Positions 26,392-35,703 are shown, numbered from the stretch's first letter. The stretch is 64,000 nucleotides of DNA from Actinoplanes sp. DH11 (GCF_020873875.1 NZ_JAHWGU010000012.1:62001-126000); one strand, 5' to 3'. The notes: a model not told the origin generated them from the sequence alone. Translations and numbers: made by a program.

Positions 26392-27359
26392 GCCTGGAGA
26401 TCATCCCGATCACCGGCATCGGCGATGTCACCGCCGGTGACGACCTCGCCGAGCTGATCACGAAGGCCGCGCCCTGGCTGGCCGACGACGACGTGCTCGT
26501 GGTGACCAGCAAGATCGTCTCGAAGGCGGAGGGCCGCCTGGTCGAAGTGCCCGCGGACGGCCCGGAGCGGGAAGAGGCCCGGCAGCGGGTGCTCGCCTCC
26601 GAGACCGCCCGCGTGGTGGCCCGCCGCGGCCCCACCACGATCGTGCAGACCCACCACGGTTTCGTGATGGCCGCAGCCGGCATCGACGCCTCGAACGTCG
26701 ACAAGACGCACCTGGTGCTGCTGCCCGCCGACCCGGACGCCTCGGCCCGCAAAATCCGCGACGACCTGCGGAAACGAGGGCTGGACGTGGCGATCGTCGT
26801 CTCCGACACGATGGGCCGGGCCTGGCGCAACGGGCTCACCGACGTGGCGCTCGGCGCGGCCGGCATCGAGGCGTTCCGCGATCATCGGGGCGAGATCGAC
26901 CCGTACGGCAACGAGCTCACCCTCACCCAGATGGCCGTGATCGACGAGCTGGCGGCGGCGGCCGAACTGGTCAAGGGCAAGAGTGACCGGGTGCCGGTGG
27001 CGGTGGTCCGCGGCCTGCCCCGGACCGGTGCCGGCTCCGGCGCGCGCGAACTGGTGCGCGACACCGCCGGCGACATGTTCAGCCTGGGCACCGCCGAGGC
27101 GCGCGCCGCGGGCCTGCGCGACGCCGCCCTGCTCGCCACCACGCCGGACGACGAGGCGGCGGTCCGCCGGGTGCTCGCGCTCGACGCGGCGAACACCGGC
27201 ACGCTGCGCCTCACCCCCGCCGGCCCGGCCCCGGCCGATCTGATCCGGCTGGGCGCCGAAGCCCATCGAGTACGGGCGGTGCTCGCCGCCACCGGCCTGA
27301 CCAGCACCGCCGACGCCGACGACGAGGGCGTCACCATCACCGTCGGAGGCCCCGCATGA
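26388..27359 (+). CDS. cofE: F420-0:gamma-glutamyl ligase CofE (FbiB N-terminal type)
   Basis: 323 residues. The ligase domain (about 1-245) has LVVTSKIVSKAEGR, FVMAAAGIDASNVD, IVVSDTMGRAWRNGLTDVA-like core and GLPRTGAGSGARELVRD. It adds glutamates to F420-0. Mycobacterial FbiB (about 448 residues) carries a further nitroreductase domain that reduces dehydro-F420-0; here only about 75 unrelated residues follow. Coupled to cofD upstream and to the NUDIX gene downstream by four-base overlaps. Confidence 0.92.
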   Translation: MSLEIIPITGIGDVTAGDDLAELITKAAPWLADDDVLVVTSKIVSKAEGRLVEVPADGPEREEARQRVLASETARVVARRGPTTIVQTHHGFVMAAAGIDASNVDKTHLVLLPADPDASARKIRDDLRKRGLDVAIVVSDTMGRAWRNGLTDVALGAAGIEAFRDHRGEIDPYGNELTLTQMAVIDELAAAAELVKGKSDRVPVAVVRGLPRTGAGSGARELVRDTAGDMFSLGTAEARAAGLRDAALLATTPDDEAAVRRVLALDAANTGTLRLTPAGPAPADLIRLGAEAHRVRAVLAATGLTSTADADDEGVTITVGGPA

Positions 27360-27913
27360 GCAGCCCGCTGTACGAGGACACCGTCCGGGTCCTGACCGGC
27401 TGGACCGCCACCTCGGAGGACGCCGAGCTGGCCCGCAAGCGCACCCTGAACCTGCTCGCCGACGGCCCGGACGCGACGACCCGCGCACACCGCGCCGGCC
27501 ACGTCACCGCCAGCGCGCTCGTCGTCGACGACGCCGGCCGGGTGCTGCTCTGCCTGCACGGCCGGCTCGGCATGTGGATGCAGCTCGGCGGGCACTGCGA
27601 GCCCGGCGACACCACCCTGGCCGGCGCCGCGCTGCGCGAAGCCACCGAGGAGTCCGGGATCGCCGGGCTGGTCGTCGACCCGGAACCGATCGACATCGAC
27701 ATCCACGAGGTCCGCTGCGGCAGCGCCGACGGCGCGCCCGCCGAGCCGTCGGTCCACTTCGACGTGCGGTTCCTGGTGCGCAGCCCGGCCGGCGCGATCG
27801 AGCGGGTCAGCGAGGAGTCGGCCGAGCTGGGCTGGTTCACGCCGGAGACGCTGCCGAGCCCGCTGGCCTCGGGAACGGTGCGCCAGATCGCTCCGGCGCT
27901 CGCCCGCCTCTGA
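27356..27913 (+). CDS. NUDIX hydrolase
   Basis: 185 residues. The Nudix box is at about 79-102 (GGHCEPGD...REATEESGI). The family hydrolyses nucleoside diphosphates linked to another group. The substrate is not readable; the location in the F420 operon suggests clearance of damaged or excess nucleotide intermediates, but that is inference. It overlaps the cofE stop by four bases. Confidence 0.88.
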   Translation: MSSPLYEDTVRVLTGWTATSEDAELARKRTLNLLADGPDATTRAHRAGHVTASALVVDDAGRVLLCLHGRLGMWMQLGGHCEPGDTTLAGAALREATEESGIAGLVVDPEPIDIDIHEVRCGSADGAPAEPSVHFDVRFLVRSPAGAIERVSEESAELGWFTPETLPSPLASGTVRQIAPALARL

Positions 27914-27955
27914 GGCCCGGCGGGCCGGTTCACCGTCGACGACCGGGCGCGGACC

Positions 27956-29074
27956 TCAGATGTAACCGTGGTGGCCGAGCTCCTTCAGCTCGTCCACCAG
28001 GTGCTTGACCTCCTGCGCGCGCTCGCGGGGGCAGACCAGCACCGCGTCCGGCGTGTCCACGATGATCAGATCGCGGACGCCCATGGCGGCCACCAGCCGG
28101 CCCGACTGCGGGAGCACGACCAGACTCTCGGTGTCACGCAGCAGCACGGTGGGCCGCTCCGCCTGACCCTCGTTGCCGACGATCACGTTGCCGGCCGGGT
28201 CGGCGGTCAGCACCTCACCGAGGGTGTGGAAGTCGCCGACGTCGTTCCAGCCGAAGTCACCCGGGACGGTGCCGACCCGGCCGGCGGCGGCCGCGCCCTC
28301 CATCACCGCGTAGTCCACCGAGATCCGCGGCAGGGTCGGCCAGACCTCACCGAGGACCTCCTCGCGGGCCGCCGAGTCCCAGGCCTGGGCGATCCGGCTC
28401 ACCCCGGAGGCGAGCTGCGGCTGCTGCCGGGCCAGCTCGTTGAGGAAGACGTCGACGCGCCACACGAACATGCCGGCGTTCCACAGGTAGTTGCCGGACT
28501 TCACGTAGCTCTCGGCCACCTCGTACGACGGCTTCTCCTTGAACTCCTCGACGCGCAGGAGCGGGCCGTCGGCGGCCGGACCACCGCACTGGAGGTAGCC
28601 GTAACCGGTCTCCGGGCGGGTCGGCGTGATCCCCAGGGTCATCAGCAGGCCCTGCTGCGCGCCGGCCATCGCACTGCGGATCACCGAGACGAACTCGGTC
28701 TTGTCCGACACCAGGTGGTCGGAGGCGAACGAACCCATGATCGCTTCCGGGTCGCGCCGGGCGATGACCGCGGCGGCCAGGGCGATCGCCGCGCACGAGT
28801 CACGCGGCGACGGCTCCACCAGGACGTTCTCCTCGGGCACCGAGGCGAGCTGCCGGGAGACCGCCGCGGCATGTGCCACACCGGTCACCACAAACATCCG
28901 TTCGGGGGACGTCAGAGTGTCCAGCCGGTCCACCGTGGCCTGCAACAGAGAGGCCGAGGTGCCGGTCAACGGGTGGAGGAACTTGGGATGACCGGCGCGG
29001 GACAGTGGCCACAGACGGGTTCCCGTGCCCCCTGCCAGAACCACGCCGTAGAGCACAGCCTGTTCGTCAATCAT
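27956..29074 (-). CDS. manC: Mannose-1-phosphate guanylyltransferase
   Basis: 372 residues. The pyrophosphorylase signature is VVLAGGTGTRLWPLSR; the sugar-site FKEKP, GNYLWNAGMFVW and VDYAVMEGA motifs follow. It makes GDP-mannose from mannose-1-phosphate, completing the ManA-ManB route encoded in this window. The ATG at 29074 is chosen by family length. A GT4 gene lies 22 bases upstream on the same strand, consistent with mannose or rhamnose glycan assembly. Confidence 0.94.
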   Translation of the reverse strand: MIDEQAVLYGVVLAGGTGTRLWPLSRAGHPKFLHPLTGTSASLLQATVDRLDTLTSPERMFVVTGVAHAAAVSRQLASVPEENVLVEPSPRDSCAAIALAAAVIARRDPEAIMGSFASDHLVSDKTEFVSVIRSAMAGAQQGLLMTLGITPTRPETGYGYLQCGGPAADGPLLRVEEFKEKPSYEVAESYVKSGNYLWNAGMFVWRVDVFLNELARQQPQLASGVSRIAQAWDSAAREEVLGEVWPTLPRISVDYAVMEGAAAAGRVGTVPGDFGWNDVGDFHTLGEVLTADPAGNVIVGNEGQAERPTVLLRDTESLVVLPQSGRLVAAMGVRDLIIVDTPDAVLVCPRERAQEVKHLVDELKELGHHGYI

Positions 29075-29096
29075 GTGCGGAAAGCTTAGTGGGTGA

Positions 29097-30242
29097 TCAG
29101 GCCACAACCCGATTCCATGTCGCCACGTGAACCTCCGCGCTGGACAGCCAGGTGAACTCCTTCGCCCGGTCGAAGCCCGCCTTGGCCAAGGTCTCCCGGC
29201 GCTCCTGGTCGTGCAGCAGGTCGGCCAGGTCCTCGGCGATCCGGTCGGGTGCCTCCGTGGTGTAGGCGACGGCGTCACCACCGACTTCCGGGAGCGACAA
29301 CCGCGGCGTGGTCAGCACCGGGGCGCCGCACGCCATCGCCTCCAGGATCGGCAGGCCGAAGCCCTCGCCGAAGGACGGGTAGCAGGCGACGAGCGCCCCA
29401 CCGAGGAAGCCGGGCAGGTCGGTGTACTTCAGGTAGCCCGGGCGCAGCAGCCGCAGGTGCGAGGGCACGTCGGCGACCGCCCGGTCGATGTCGTCGTCGT
29501 GCCCCTGGCCGCCGGCGATCACCAGGGCCGGCGGGTGCGGCCAGTCGGCCACCGCGCGGGCCCAGCCACGGATCAGGTTCGGCACGTTCTTGCGGGGCTC
29601 CTTGGCCCCGAGGAACGCCACGTAACCGGAGTCGCCGAGACCGAGACGGGCACGGACCCGGGCCTTCTCCTCCTCGGTCGGCCGGTGGAAGGCGGCCTGG
29701 TCGACGCCGTGATAGGCCACGTCGATCCGGGTGGGGTCGGCGTCGAGCAGGCGGATCAGCTCGTCGCGGGTGGCCTTGCTGGGCACGATCACCCGGGCCG
29801 CCCGGCGCAGCGACGTCTTGATCGCGCTGCGGAAGAACGTCCGCTTGGTGTTGTCGTAGTGCTCCGGCTCGGTGAAGAACGTCGCGTCGTGCACCGTGAC
29901 GGTGACCGGGCAGCCGGTGCGCAGCGGGCACGTGTAGAACGGCGAGTGCAGCACCTCGGCGCCGACCTGCTGGGCGAGCAGCGGCAGACCGGTCTGCTCC
30001 CAGGCCAGCCGGGCCGGGCGGTGCACGATCGCGGCGGGCCCGGGAATGATCTCGGCGGTCGGGAGCATGCGGCGGTAACGCTCCGCATCGGCTCGCTGGG
30101 CCACCACGGCCAGGTCCAGGCGATCGGCGCTGAGCTGCCCGAGGGCGCCGAGCAATCCGTCGACGTATCTGCCGACACCACCTCTGTCAGCGGGAACACT
30201 AGTGGCGTCGACCAGCACTCGCGGGGGGCGACCGGGGGTCAC
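29097..30242 (-). CDS. GT4-family glycosyltransferase
   Basis: 381 residues with GT-B fold motifs: RVLVDATSVPADRGGVGRYV at the N-terminus, the central linker VAFLGAKEPRKN, and the donor-site EGFGLPILEAMACG with the EX7E pair. It transfers an activated sugar, likely mannose from GDP-mannose given manC downstream. The GTG at 30242 is preferred because AAGGAG lies seven bases upstream; the ATG at 30260 would contain that ribosome site. Confidence 0.88.
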   Translation of the reverse strand: MTPGRPPRVLVDATSVPADRGGVGRYVDGLLGALGQLSADRLDLAVVAQRADAERYRRMLPTAEIIPGPAAIVHRPARLAWEQTGLPLLAQQVGAEVLHSPFYTCPLRTGCPVTVTVHDATFFTEPEHYDNTKRTFFRSAIKTSLRRAARVIVPSKATRDELIRLLDADPTRIDVAYHGVDQAAFHRPTEEEKARVRARLGLGDSGYVAFLGAKEPRKNVPNLIRGWARAVADWPHPPALVIAGGQGHDDDIDRAVADVPSHLRLLRPGYLKYTDLPGFLGGALVACYPSFGEGFGLPILEAMACGAPVLTTPRLSLPEVGGDAVAYTTEAPDRIAEDLADLLHDQERRETLAKAGFDRAKEFTWLSSAEVHVATWNRVVA

Positions 30243-30419
30243 GAGGCATCTCCTTGGCATCTCTGACGGACCGATGCTGCGGTACAGCTGTCGACATCGT
30301 GGTCGGCAACGTCACTGTCGAGGGTACGCCCGGAACGCTTCGAGCAAGTGTCCGCGACACCGCGACATCAAGGACGTTCCACCGCCGTCACGGACAGTGA
30401 TCCATCTATCGTGAGGGCG

Positions 30420-31148
30420 GTGACGAACACGATCCCGCAGGCGTTCGCGGACGCAGTCCGGCGTGACCCGGCCGCTCCCCTGCTGACCTGGTACGACGAC
30501 GCGACCGGTGACCGCACCGAACTTTCCGGCGCCACCCTGGAGAACTGGGTGGCCAAGACCGCGAACCTGCTTGTCGACGGCGTCGGCCTGGGTCACGGCG
30601 ACACCGTGGCACTGTTGCTTCCGCCGCACTGGCAGACCGCCGCGCTGCTGCTGGGCGTCGCCGAGGCCGGTCTCGCGGCCGACCTGGGCCCCGAACCGCA
30701 GCCCGTCGAGGCGATCTTCACCACGCCCGAGCTGGTCGAGCGGGCGGCCACCTGGTCCACCCTCGACCGCTACGCCACCGGTCTCCTCCCGCTCGCGATG
30801 CCGCTGCGCACCGTGCCCGACGGGTACACCGACTACGTCGCCGAGGTCCGCAACTACGGCGACCACTTCCGGGGTGCGCCCGTTGCCGCCGCCGACCTGG
30901 CGCTGGCCGGGTCGTACGAGCTGAGCCACGCCGAAGCGATCGAGGCGGCGCAGGCCCGGGCCGGCGAGCTCGGCATCGCCGCCGGCGACCGGGTGCTGAT
31001 CGACACCGCGCTGCACCCGGACCCGGCCGACTGGCTGCTGGCGCCCCTGGTGGCCGGCGCCAGCGTGGTGCTCTGCGCCAACCTGGACCCGGCCAAGGTG
31101 GATTCGCGCAGCACCGCGGAGAAGGTCAGCGTGACTCTCGTGCCGTAG
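30420..31148 (+). CDS. TIGR03089-type protein, truncated adenylate-forming fold
   Basis: 242 residues. The sequence resembles the N-terminal part of acyl-CoA synthetases (YDDATGDRTELSGATLENWV, LGHGDTVALLLPPHWQ) but lacks the AMP-binding motifs and C-terminal lid. It matches the actinobacterial TIGR03089 family of unknown function. The start is either the GTG at 30420 or that at 30411. Its last 23 bases overlap the convergent acetoacetyl-CoA synthetase gene. Confidence 0.78.
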   Translation: MTNTIPQAFADAVRRDPAAPLLTWYDDATGDRTELSGATLENWVAKTANLLVDGVGLGHGDTVALLLPPHWQTAALLLGVAEAGLAADLGPEPQPVEAIFTTPELVERAATWSTLDRYATGLLPLAMPLRTVPDGYTDYVAEVRNYGDHFRGAPVAAADLALAGSYELSHAEAIEAAQARAGELGIAAGDRVLIDTALHPDPADWLLAPLVAGASVVLCANLDPAKVDSRSTAEKVSVTLVP

Positions 31149-33153
31149 CGGGCGCCTCTCCTGCCGTGGCCGGCGCCTCTCGTGCCGCGGCCGGCGCCTC
31201 TCGTGCCGCGGCCGGCGCCTCTCGTGCCGCGGCCAGCTCCGCGAAAGCGGTCAGGGAGTCCGGATTGGACAGGGCTCCCTTGGCCGCGGCCGACTCCACC
31301 GGAGTGCCGGTGAGTATCCGCTTCACCGGCACCTCCAGCTTCTTGCCGGACAGGGTGCGCGGCAATGCCCGTACCTGATAGGCGGCGTCCGGGACGTGCC
31401 GCGGCGAAAGCGCCGCACGCAGCTCCCGCGCGATCCGCCCGCGCAGGTCGTCGTCGAGTTCGGCGCCTTCGGCGAGCACCACGAAGAGCAGCAGCTCACC
31501 GTTCGGGTCGCCGGCCCGGTCCAGGTGCACGACCAGGGAGTCGACGACCTCGGGCAGGCTCTCCACCACCGAGTAGAACTCGGCTGTTCCCAGGCGTACC
31601 CCGCCCCGGTTCAGCGTGGCATCCGACCGGCCGGTGATGACGCAGCTGCCGTCCGCACCGATCGTGATCCAGTCGCCGTGCCGCCAGACTCCCGGGAACA
31701 CGTCGAAATAGGCCTCCCGGTACCGGGAACCGTCGGTGTCACCCCAGAAACCGACAGGCATGCTCGGCATCGGCGCGGTGATCACCAACTCGCCCAGCTC
31801 GCCGATGACCGGCCGGCCGGTGGGGTCGAAGGCCTCCACCCGGGCACCCAGCATCCGGCCCGCGATCACACCCGCGCGGACCGGCAGCAGGGGCGCGCCG
31901 CCCACGAAGCCGGTGCACACGTCGGTGCCCCCGGAGAGCGAGAGCAGCTGCAGGTCCGGGCCGACCGCCTCGTAGACCCAGGCGAAACCCTCCGGCGGCA
32001 GCGGCGCACCCGTCGAACCGACACCCTTGAGCCGTTTGCGCGGAGTCAGCCCCGCCTTGCGGCAGGCCATCAGGAACGGCGCCGACGTGCCGAAGTACGT
32101 GATCCCGGCGGTGTCCACCAGGTCCCACAGCGCCGCCAGGTCCGGCCAGCCCGGATTGCCGTCGAACAGCACGATCGACGACCCGACCGCGGGAGCGCTG
32201 ACCAGGAAGTTCCACATCATCCAGCCGGTCGTGGTGAACCAGAGGAAGCGATCCTCCGGGCCCAGGTCGTGGTGCAGAGCGAGAGCCTTCAGGTGTTCCA
32301 GCAGGATGCCGCCGTGACCGTGCACGATCGGTTTCGGCAGGCCGGTGGTGCCGGAGCTGTAGAGCACGTAGAGCGGATGATCGAACGGGACCGGCTCGAA
32401 AGCCATCCCCTCGTCGCCGGTCAGGTCGCCCCAGTTGCCGGCGGCGCCGTCGAGGTACCCGACGGTGATCACGTGCTCGATCGACGGGATCGCCGCCGCG
32501 ATCTCCGAGATCTCGGCCTCTCTGCTGATCGCCTTGTCGCCGTAGCGGTAGCCGTCCGTCGCCACCAGCACCTTCGGCTCGATCTGACTCCACCTGTCGA
32601 TCACGCTGCGGGCGCCGAACTCCGGCGCGCACGACGAGAAGATCGCCCCGAGACTGGCCGTCGCGAGCAGCAGGACGTAGGTCTCCGGGATGTTCGGCGC
32701 ATAGGCCGCGACCCGGTCACCCCTGCCGACACCGCGGGCCTTCAGCCCGGCACGGACCCGGCGGACCTGATCGCGCAGCTGCCGGGCGGTCAGCAGGACC
32801 GGCTCACGGCTCTGCGAGTACGCGAGAACGACCGTGTCGTCGTCACCCCGGCCCGGCATCCGCAGCACGTTCTCCGCGTAGTTCAGCGTCGCGCCCGGGA
32901 ACCACGTCGCCCCCGGCATCGTGGCGTCACCGAGCACCGCCGACGGCTGATCGTGGGCGACCACCCCGAAGTGGTCCCAGATCGACTGCCAGAACCCGGA
33001 CAGGTCGGTGACCGACCACTCCCACAGCGCGGCGTAATCGGCGAAGACCAGGCCGCGCTCGCTCTCCAGCCAGGCCAGATAGCGGCCGATGCGGGACGTC
33101 TCCCGGACGTCCGCGGGCGGCTCCCACAACACTGTGTCCGTCGTCACCGTCAT
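31126..33153 (-). CDS. Acetoacetyl-CoA synthetase
   Basis: 675 residues. The enzyme activates acetoacetate with ATP and CoA. Adenylate motifs: LYSSGTTGLPKPIVHGHGG (A3), GSTGAPLPPEGF (A4/A5), WRHGDWI and GRSDATLNRGGVRLG, and the lysine in LSGKKLEVPVKR. An N-terminal ACAS-type extension (TVLWEPP...FWQSIWDHF) distinguishes it from acetyl-CoA synthetase. The C-terminus has seven-residue AAAREAP repeats produced by 21-bp DNA repeats. The 3' end overlaps the convergent gene by 23 bases. Confidence 0.93.
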   Translation of the reverse strand: MTVTTDTVLWEPPADVRETSRIGRYLAWLESERGLVFADYAALWEWSVTDLSGFWQSIWDHFGVVAHDQPSAVLGDATMPGATWFPGATLNYAENVLRMPGRGDDDTVVLAYSQSREPVLLTARQLRDQVRRVRAGLKARGVGRGDRVAAYAPNIPETYVLLLATASLGAIFSSCAPEFGARSVIDRWSQIEPKVLVATDGYRYGDKAISREAEISEIAAAIPSIEHVITVGYLDGAAGNWGDLTGDEGMAFEPVPFDHPLYVLYSSGTTGLPKPIVHGHGGILLEHLKALALHHDLGPEDRFLWFTTTGWMMWNFLVSAPAVGSSIVLFDGNPGWPDLAALWDLVDTAGITYFGTSAPFLMACRKAGLTPRKRLKGVGSTGAPLPPEGFAWVYEAVGPDLQLLSLSGGTDVCTGFVGGAPLLPVRAGVIAGRMLGARVEAFDPTGRPVIGELGELVITAPMPSMPVGFWGDTDGSRYREAYFDVFPGVWRHGDWITIGADGSCVITGRSDATLNRGGVRLGTAEFYSVVESLPEVVDSLVVHLDRAGDPNGELLLFVVLAEGAELDDDLRGRIARELRAALSPRHVPDAAYQVRALPRTLSGKKLEVPVKRILTGTPVESAAAKGALSNPDSLTAFAELAAAREAPAAAREAPAAAREAPATAGEAPATARESR
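31152..31235. repeat. 21-bp tandem repeat at the 3' end of the acetoacetyl-CoA synthetase gene
   Basis: Four near-identical 21-base units (GCGCCTCTCGTGCCGCGGCCG and variants) start at 31152, 31173, 31194 and 31215, with a partial unit before them. They encode C-terminal AAAREAP repeats on the minus strand and end near the convergent gene's stop. Confidence 0.9.
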
Positions 33154-33257
33154 CGGCTCACATTAACGCTCCGCGCGGCTGCCGATACTGCGCAGTTGAT
33201 CACTGTGGCTGGGCGTTGACGTTTCGCCCCCCGGCCGTACCTCGGCCCGCCTGTCCG

Positions 33258-33773
33258 TTATTCCTGGTCGTCCGCGTGCTCGGCGCGGGCCTTCTGGATC
33301 GCCGCGCGCCGGGCCAGCCGGTGATCACGGCGGATCTCCGCCTCCTGGAAGCGCCGCCGGTCCGCGCTGTCCGACGGCAGCACCGGCGGCACCTGCCGGG
33401 GGCGGCCCGCCACATCGATGGCGACGAACACCAGGTACGCCGTGGCCACCGGGATCGGCGACGGCTCCACCGCGTCCCAGCGCTCCGCGGTCAGCCGCAC
33501 GCCGACCTCCATCGACGTCGAACCGGTCCAGTTCACCTGCGCGTACGCGTGCACCAGATCGCCCACCCGCACCGGCTCCAGGAAGACGATCTCGTCGATC
33601 GCCGCGGTGACCGCGGTGCCGCCGCTGTGCCGGGCCGCGCTGGCACCGGCGACGTCGTCCACGAACTTCATCAGCACACCGCCGTGCACCGTGCCGTACA
33701 GGTTCACATCGATCGCGCTCATGATCCGGCTGAGCGTGACCCGCGAGCGCGCGGTGGGGCGTCCTTGTTCCAT
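33258..33773 (-). CDS. Acyl-CoA thioesterase (hotdog fold)
   Basis: 171 residues with a single ACOT-type hotdog domain: NLYGTVHGGVLMKFVDDVAG, then VDEIVFLEPV-like and VNWTGSTSMEVGVRL. It hydrolyses acyl-CoA to free acid and CoA. A charged tail of about 35 residues follows the domain. The ATG at 33773 faces the repeat-rich membrane gene across a 59-base gap. Confidence 0.88.
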   Translation of the reverse strand: MEQGRPTARSRVTLSRIMSAIDVNLYGTVHGGVLMKFVDDVAGASAARHSGGTAVTAAIDEIVFLEPVRVGDLVHAYAQVNWTGSTSMEVGVRLTAERWDAVEPSPIPVATAYLVFVAIDVAGRPRQVPPVLPSDSADRRRFQEAEIRRDHRLARRAAIQKARAEHADDQE

Positions 33774-33832
33774 ACGGGTACGGTACGACGGCGTTCGCGA
33801 CCCCTTGCCCCATCGGGGTAGCGTGCCGGATC

Positions 33833-35488
33833 ATGCGCCACCTCAGGTCGATCTTCTATGCACTCGTGCTGGGCCCGTCCATCTGGATCCTGGCCGGCGT
33901 CGGATTCACCCAGGACCTGACAAGCCGGGGCCGCGAGTTCTTCGCCGAGGAGTCGATCGCCGGCCTGCTGCTGCTGCTCTTCTGCGGCATCCTCTTCACG
34001 ATCCTCACGTACGCCCCGGTCTCCCCCGCCGGCCCGGCACTGACCGGCGCGGTCTACCTGGGCGTCGCCATCTGGGCGTGGAACTCCCCGGAGTCGTACG
34101 CCGCCCTGTGGTCACCCGAGATCTCCAAAGACGGCTTCGACCTGAGCCGCCCCGGGTACGGCCTCGCCGCCCTGCTCGCGATCCCCCTGCTCGGCACCGC
34201 ACTGAGCGGCCGCCGCTGGGCCCGCTACGAGCCGCCGGTCCTGCCCATCATCGGCGAGATCGGCCGCTTCCGCGGCAAGGCCACCGTCCCCGGCGTCCCG
34301 ATGTCGATCGCCGAGACAACGGTCCTGCGCGACGGCGTCCCGGTCACCGCCGCCCCCGCCGACCGCACGGTGGCCTTCCCCACCAACGACCGCACGGTGG
34401 CCGTCCCCTCCGCCGACCGCACCGCGGCCGTCCCCTCGGCCGACCGCACCGTGGCCGTCCCCACCAACGACCGCACGGTGGCCGTCCCGTCCGGCGGCCG
34501 CACGACGGTCGTCGCGAACAACGACCAGACCGTGTCCATGCCGTCCAACGGCCGGACCGCCGCCGCCTCGCCGTCCAACGGCCGGACTGTGACCATGCCG
34601 GCCGCCGACCGGACCGTGGCGATCCCCAGCTCCGACAAGACCGTCGCGGTGTCCACCACCGACCGCAAGCCGTCGGCCTCGACAGTGACGGCCCCCAGCG
34701 ACGATCACACCGTGGTCTTCGCCGCCGCCACCGGCAACGAGCCGCCCCTGCCCGCCGAATCGGACCGCACACAGGTACTCCCCACAGCAAAAGCCGTCGC
34801 GGATTCCAATAAATCCGGCATTACCACCAATCCGGAAAAGTCCCCCGAACAGCTGCCCGACAAGTCGGACAAGCCCGCCCGGCCGCTGGACGCGCGGACC
34901 GCGGCAGCCCGCCAGGCAGAACCGGCCACTTCCGCCGCGCCCGCTGCACAGACCGCTACGCAGGCCTCAACCGCTGCGCCTGCCCAAAGTTCCGCGCATG
35001 CCTCGACCGCCGCCGCCCAGGGTTCCGCGCAGGCCTCGTCGGCCGCCCCCGCCCAGAGCTCCGCGCAGGCCTCAACCGCCGCCCCGGCCCAGAGCCCTGC
35101 GCAGGCCTCAACCGCCGCCCCGGCCCAGAGCCCTGCGCAGGCGTCAACCGCCGCGCAGGCGTCAACCGCCGCGCAGGCGTCAACCGCCGCGCAGGCGTCA
35201 ACCGCCGCGCAGGCATCAAGCGCCGACCACGCCTCAACCGCCGCCCCGGCCTCGACCGCCGCCCAGGCCGAGACTGGCGAAGAGCACGCGCCGAAGGCTG
35301 CCGCCGAACCAGCCACGCCCAAGACGGCCGCCGCCGAGGGGGCCGAGGCTGGAAGTGTTGGCGCCACCAAGCCGGCTGACGACGAGGAGACTCATCGGCT
35401 GTCGCGGGAGGAGATCGTCCCGGCGAAGGCTGTCGCCGACCCCACCGCGTTCATCCCGGCTCAGCGCAAGCCCTCCGCCGACTCCTGA
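33833..35488 (+). CDS. Membrane protein with DRTVAVP and Ala/Gln/Ser/Thr repeat tail
   Basis: 551 residues. Three or four membrane segments lie in the first 130 residues (LVLGPSIWILAGVGF, AGLLLLLFCGILFTILTYA, ALLAIPLLGTAL). Residues about 175-290 are roughly ten imperfect nine- or ten-residue units around DRTVAVP. Residues about 355-500 are low-complexity AQASTAA repeats, and an acidic/basic tail follows. No enzymatic motif is seen. The regularly spaced threonines look like possible phosphorylation sites for Ser/Thr kinases; this is inference. The start is the ATG 50 bases into the divergent gap with the thioesterase. Confidence 0.75.
   Translation: MRHLRSIFYALVLGPSIWILAGVGFTQDLTSRGREFFAEESIAGLLLLLFCGILFTILTYAPVSPAGPALTGAVYLGVAIWAWNSPESYAALWSPEISKDGFDLSRPGYGLAALLAIPLLGTALSGRRWARYEPPVLPIIGEIGRFRGKATVPGVPMSIAETTVLRDGVPVTAAPADRTVAFPTNDRTVAVPSADRTAAVPSADRTVAVPTNDRTVAVPSGGRTTVVANNDQTVSMPSNGRTAAASPSNGRTVTMPAADRTVAIPSSDKTVAVSTTDRKPSASTVTAPSDDHTVVFAAATGNEPPLPAESDRTQVLPTAKAVADSNKSGITTNPEKSPEQLPDKSDKPARPLDARTAAARQAEPATSAAPAAQTATQASTAAPAQSSAHASTAAAQGSAQASSAAPAQSSAQASTAAPAQSPAQASTAAPAQSPAQASTAAQASTAAQASTAAQASTAAQASSADHASTAAPASTAAQAETGEEHAPKAAAEPATPKTAAAEGAEAGSVGATKPADDEETHRLSREEIVPAKAVADPTAFIPAQRKPSADS
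35135..35224 (+). repeat. 18-bp tandem repeat (5 units) in the membrane-protein gene
   Basis: GCGCAGGCGTCAACCGCC is repeated at 35135, 35153, 35171 and 35189, with a variant at 35207, encoding AQASTA units. Longer 36-base repeats of the same family precede it from about 35000. Confidence 0.9.
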
Positions 35489-35521
35489 GGCAGACGACCG
35501 AGGGGTGTCCCTATGGTCTTG

Positions 35522-35703
35522 TCAAGCAGGCGGTGCGAGCTCTTCTGTCGGTTTGCGCTGGTAGAGGTCGCGAAACATGGCGCACCGGAGGTCGCTGCGG
35601 CGGCGGGCGAGGCATTGGGGGCGGCGTGGTGTTGTCTGCCCTCGGCTCGGATGCGGTCCCTGGACAAGGGGCTGCGGTCGGTTGCATTGGCTCCGCGCAG
35701 CGG
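35522..35703 (-). pseudogene. C-terminal remnant of an IS110-like transposase
   Basis: Read on the minus strand the segment encodes a stretch with CLARRRSDLRCAMFRDLYQ followed by a short tail and a stop at 35524-35522. This resembles the C-terminus of IS110/IS116-family transposases (ARRRxDVLxAMLRD). No start or catalytic domain is present. The remnant ends at the palindromic element at 35704. Identification rests on a short motif. Confidence 0.45.

Noticed and set aside
33216..33821. Plus-strand frame across the thioesterase gene
   Set aside because: Shadow of the hotdog thioesterase; no independent start signal or domain.
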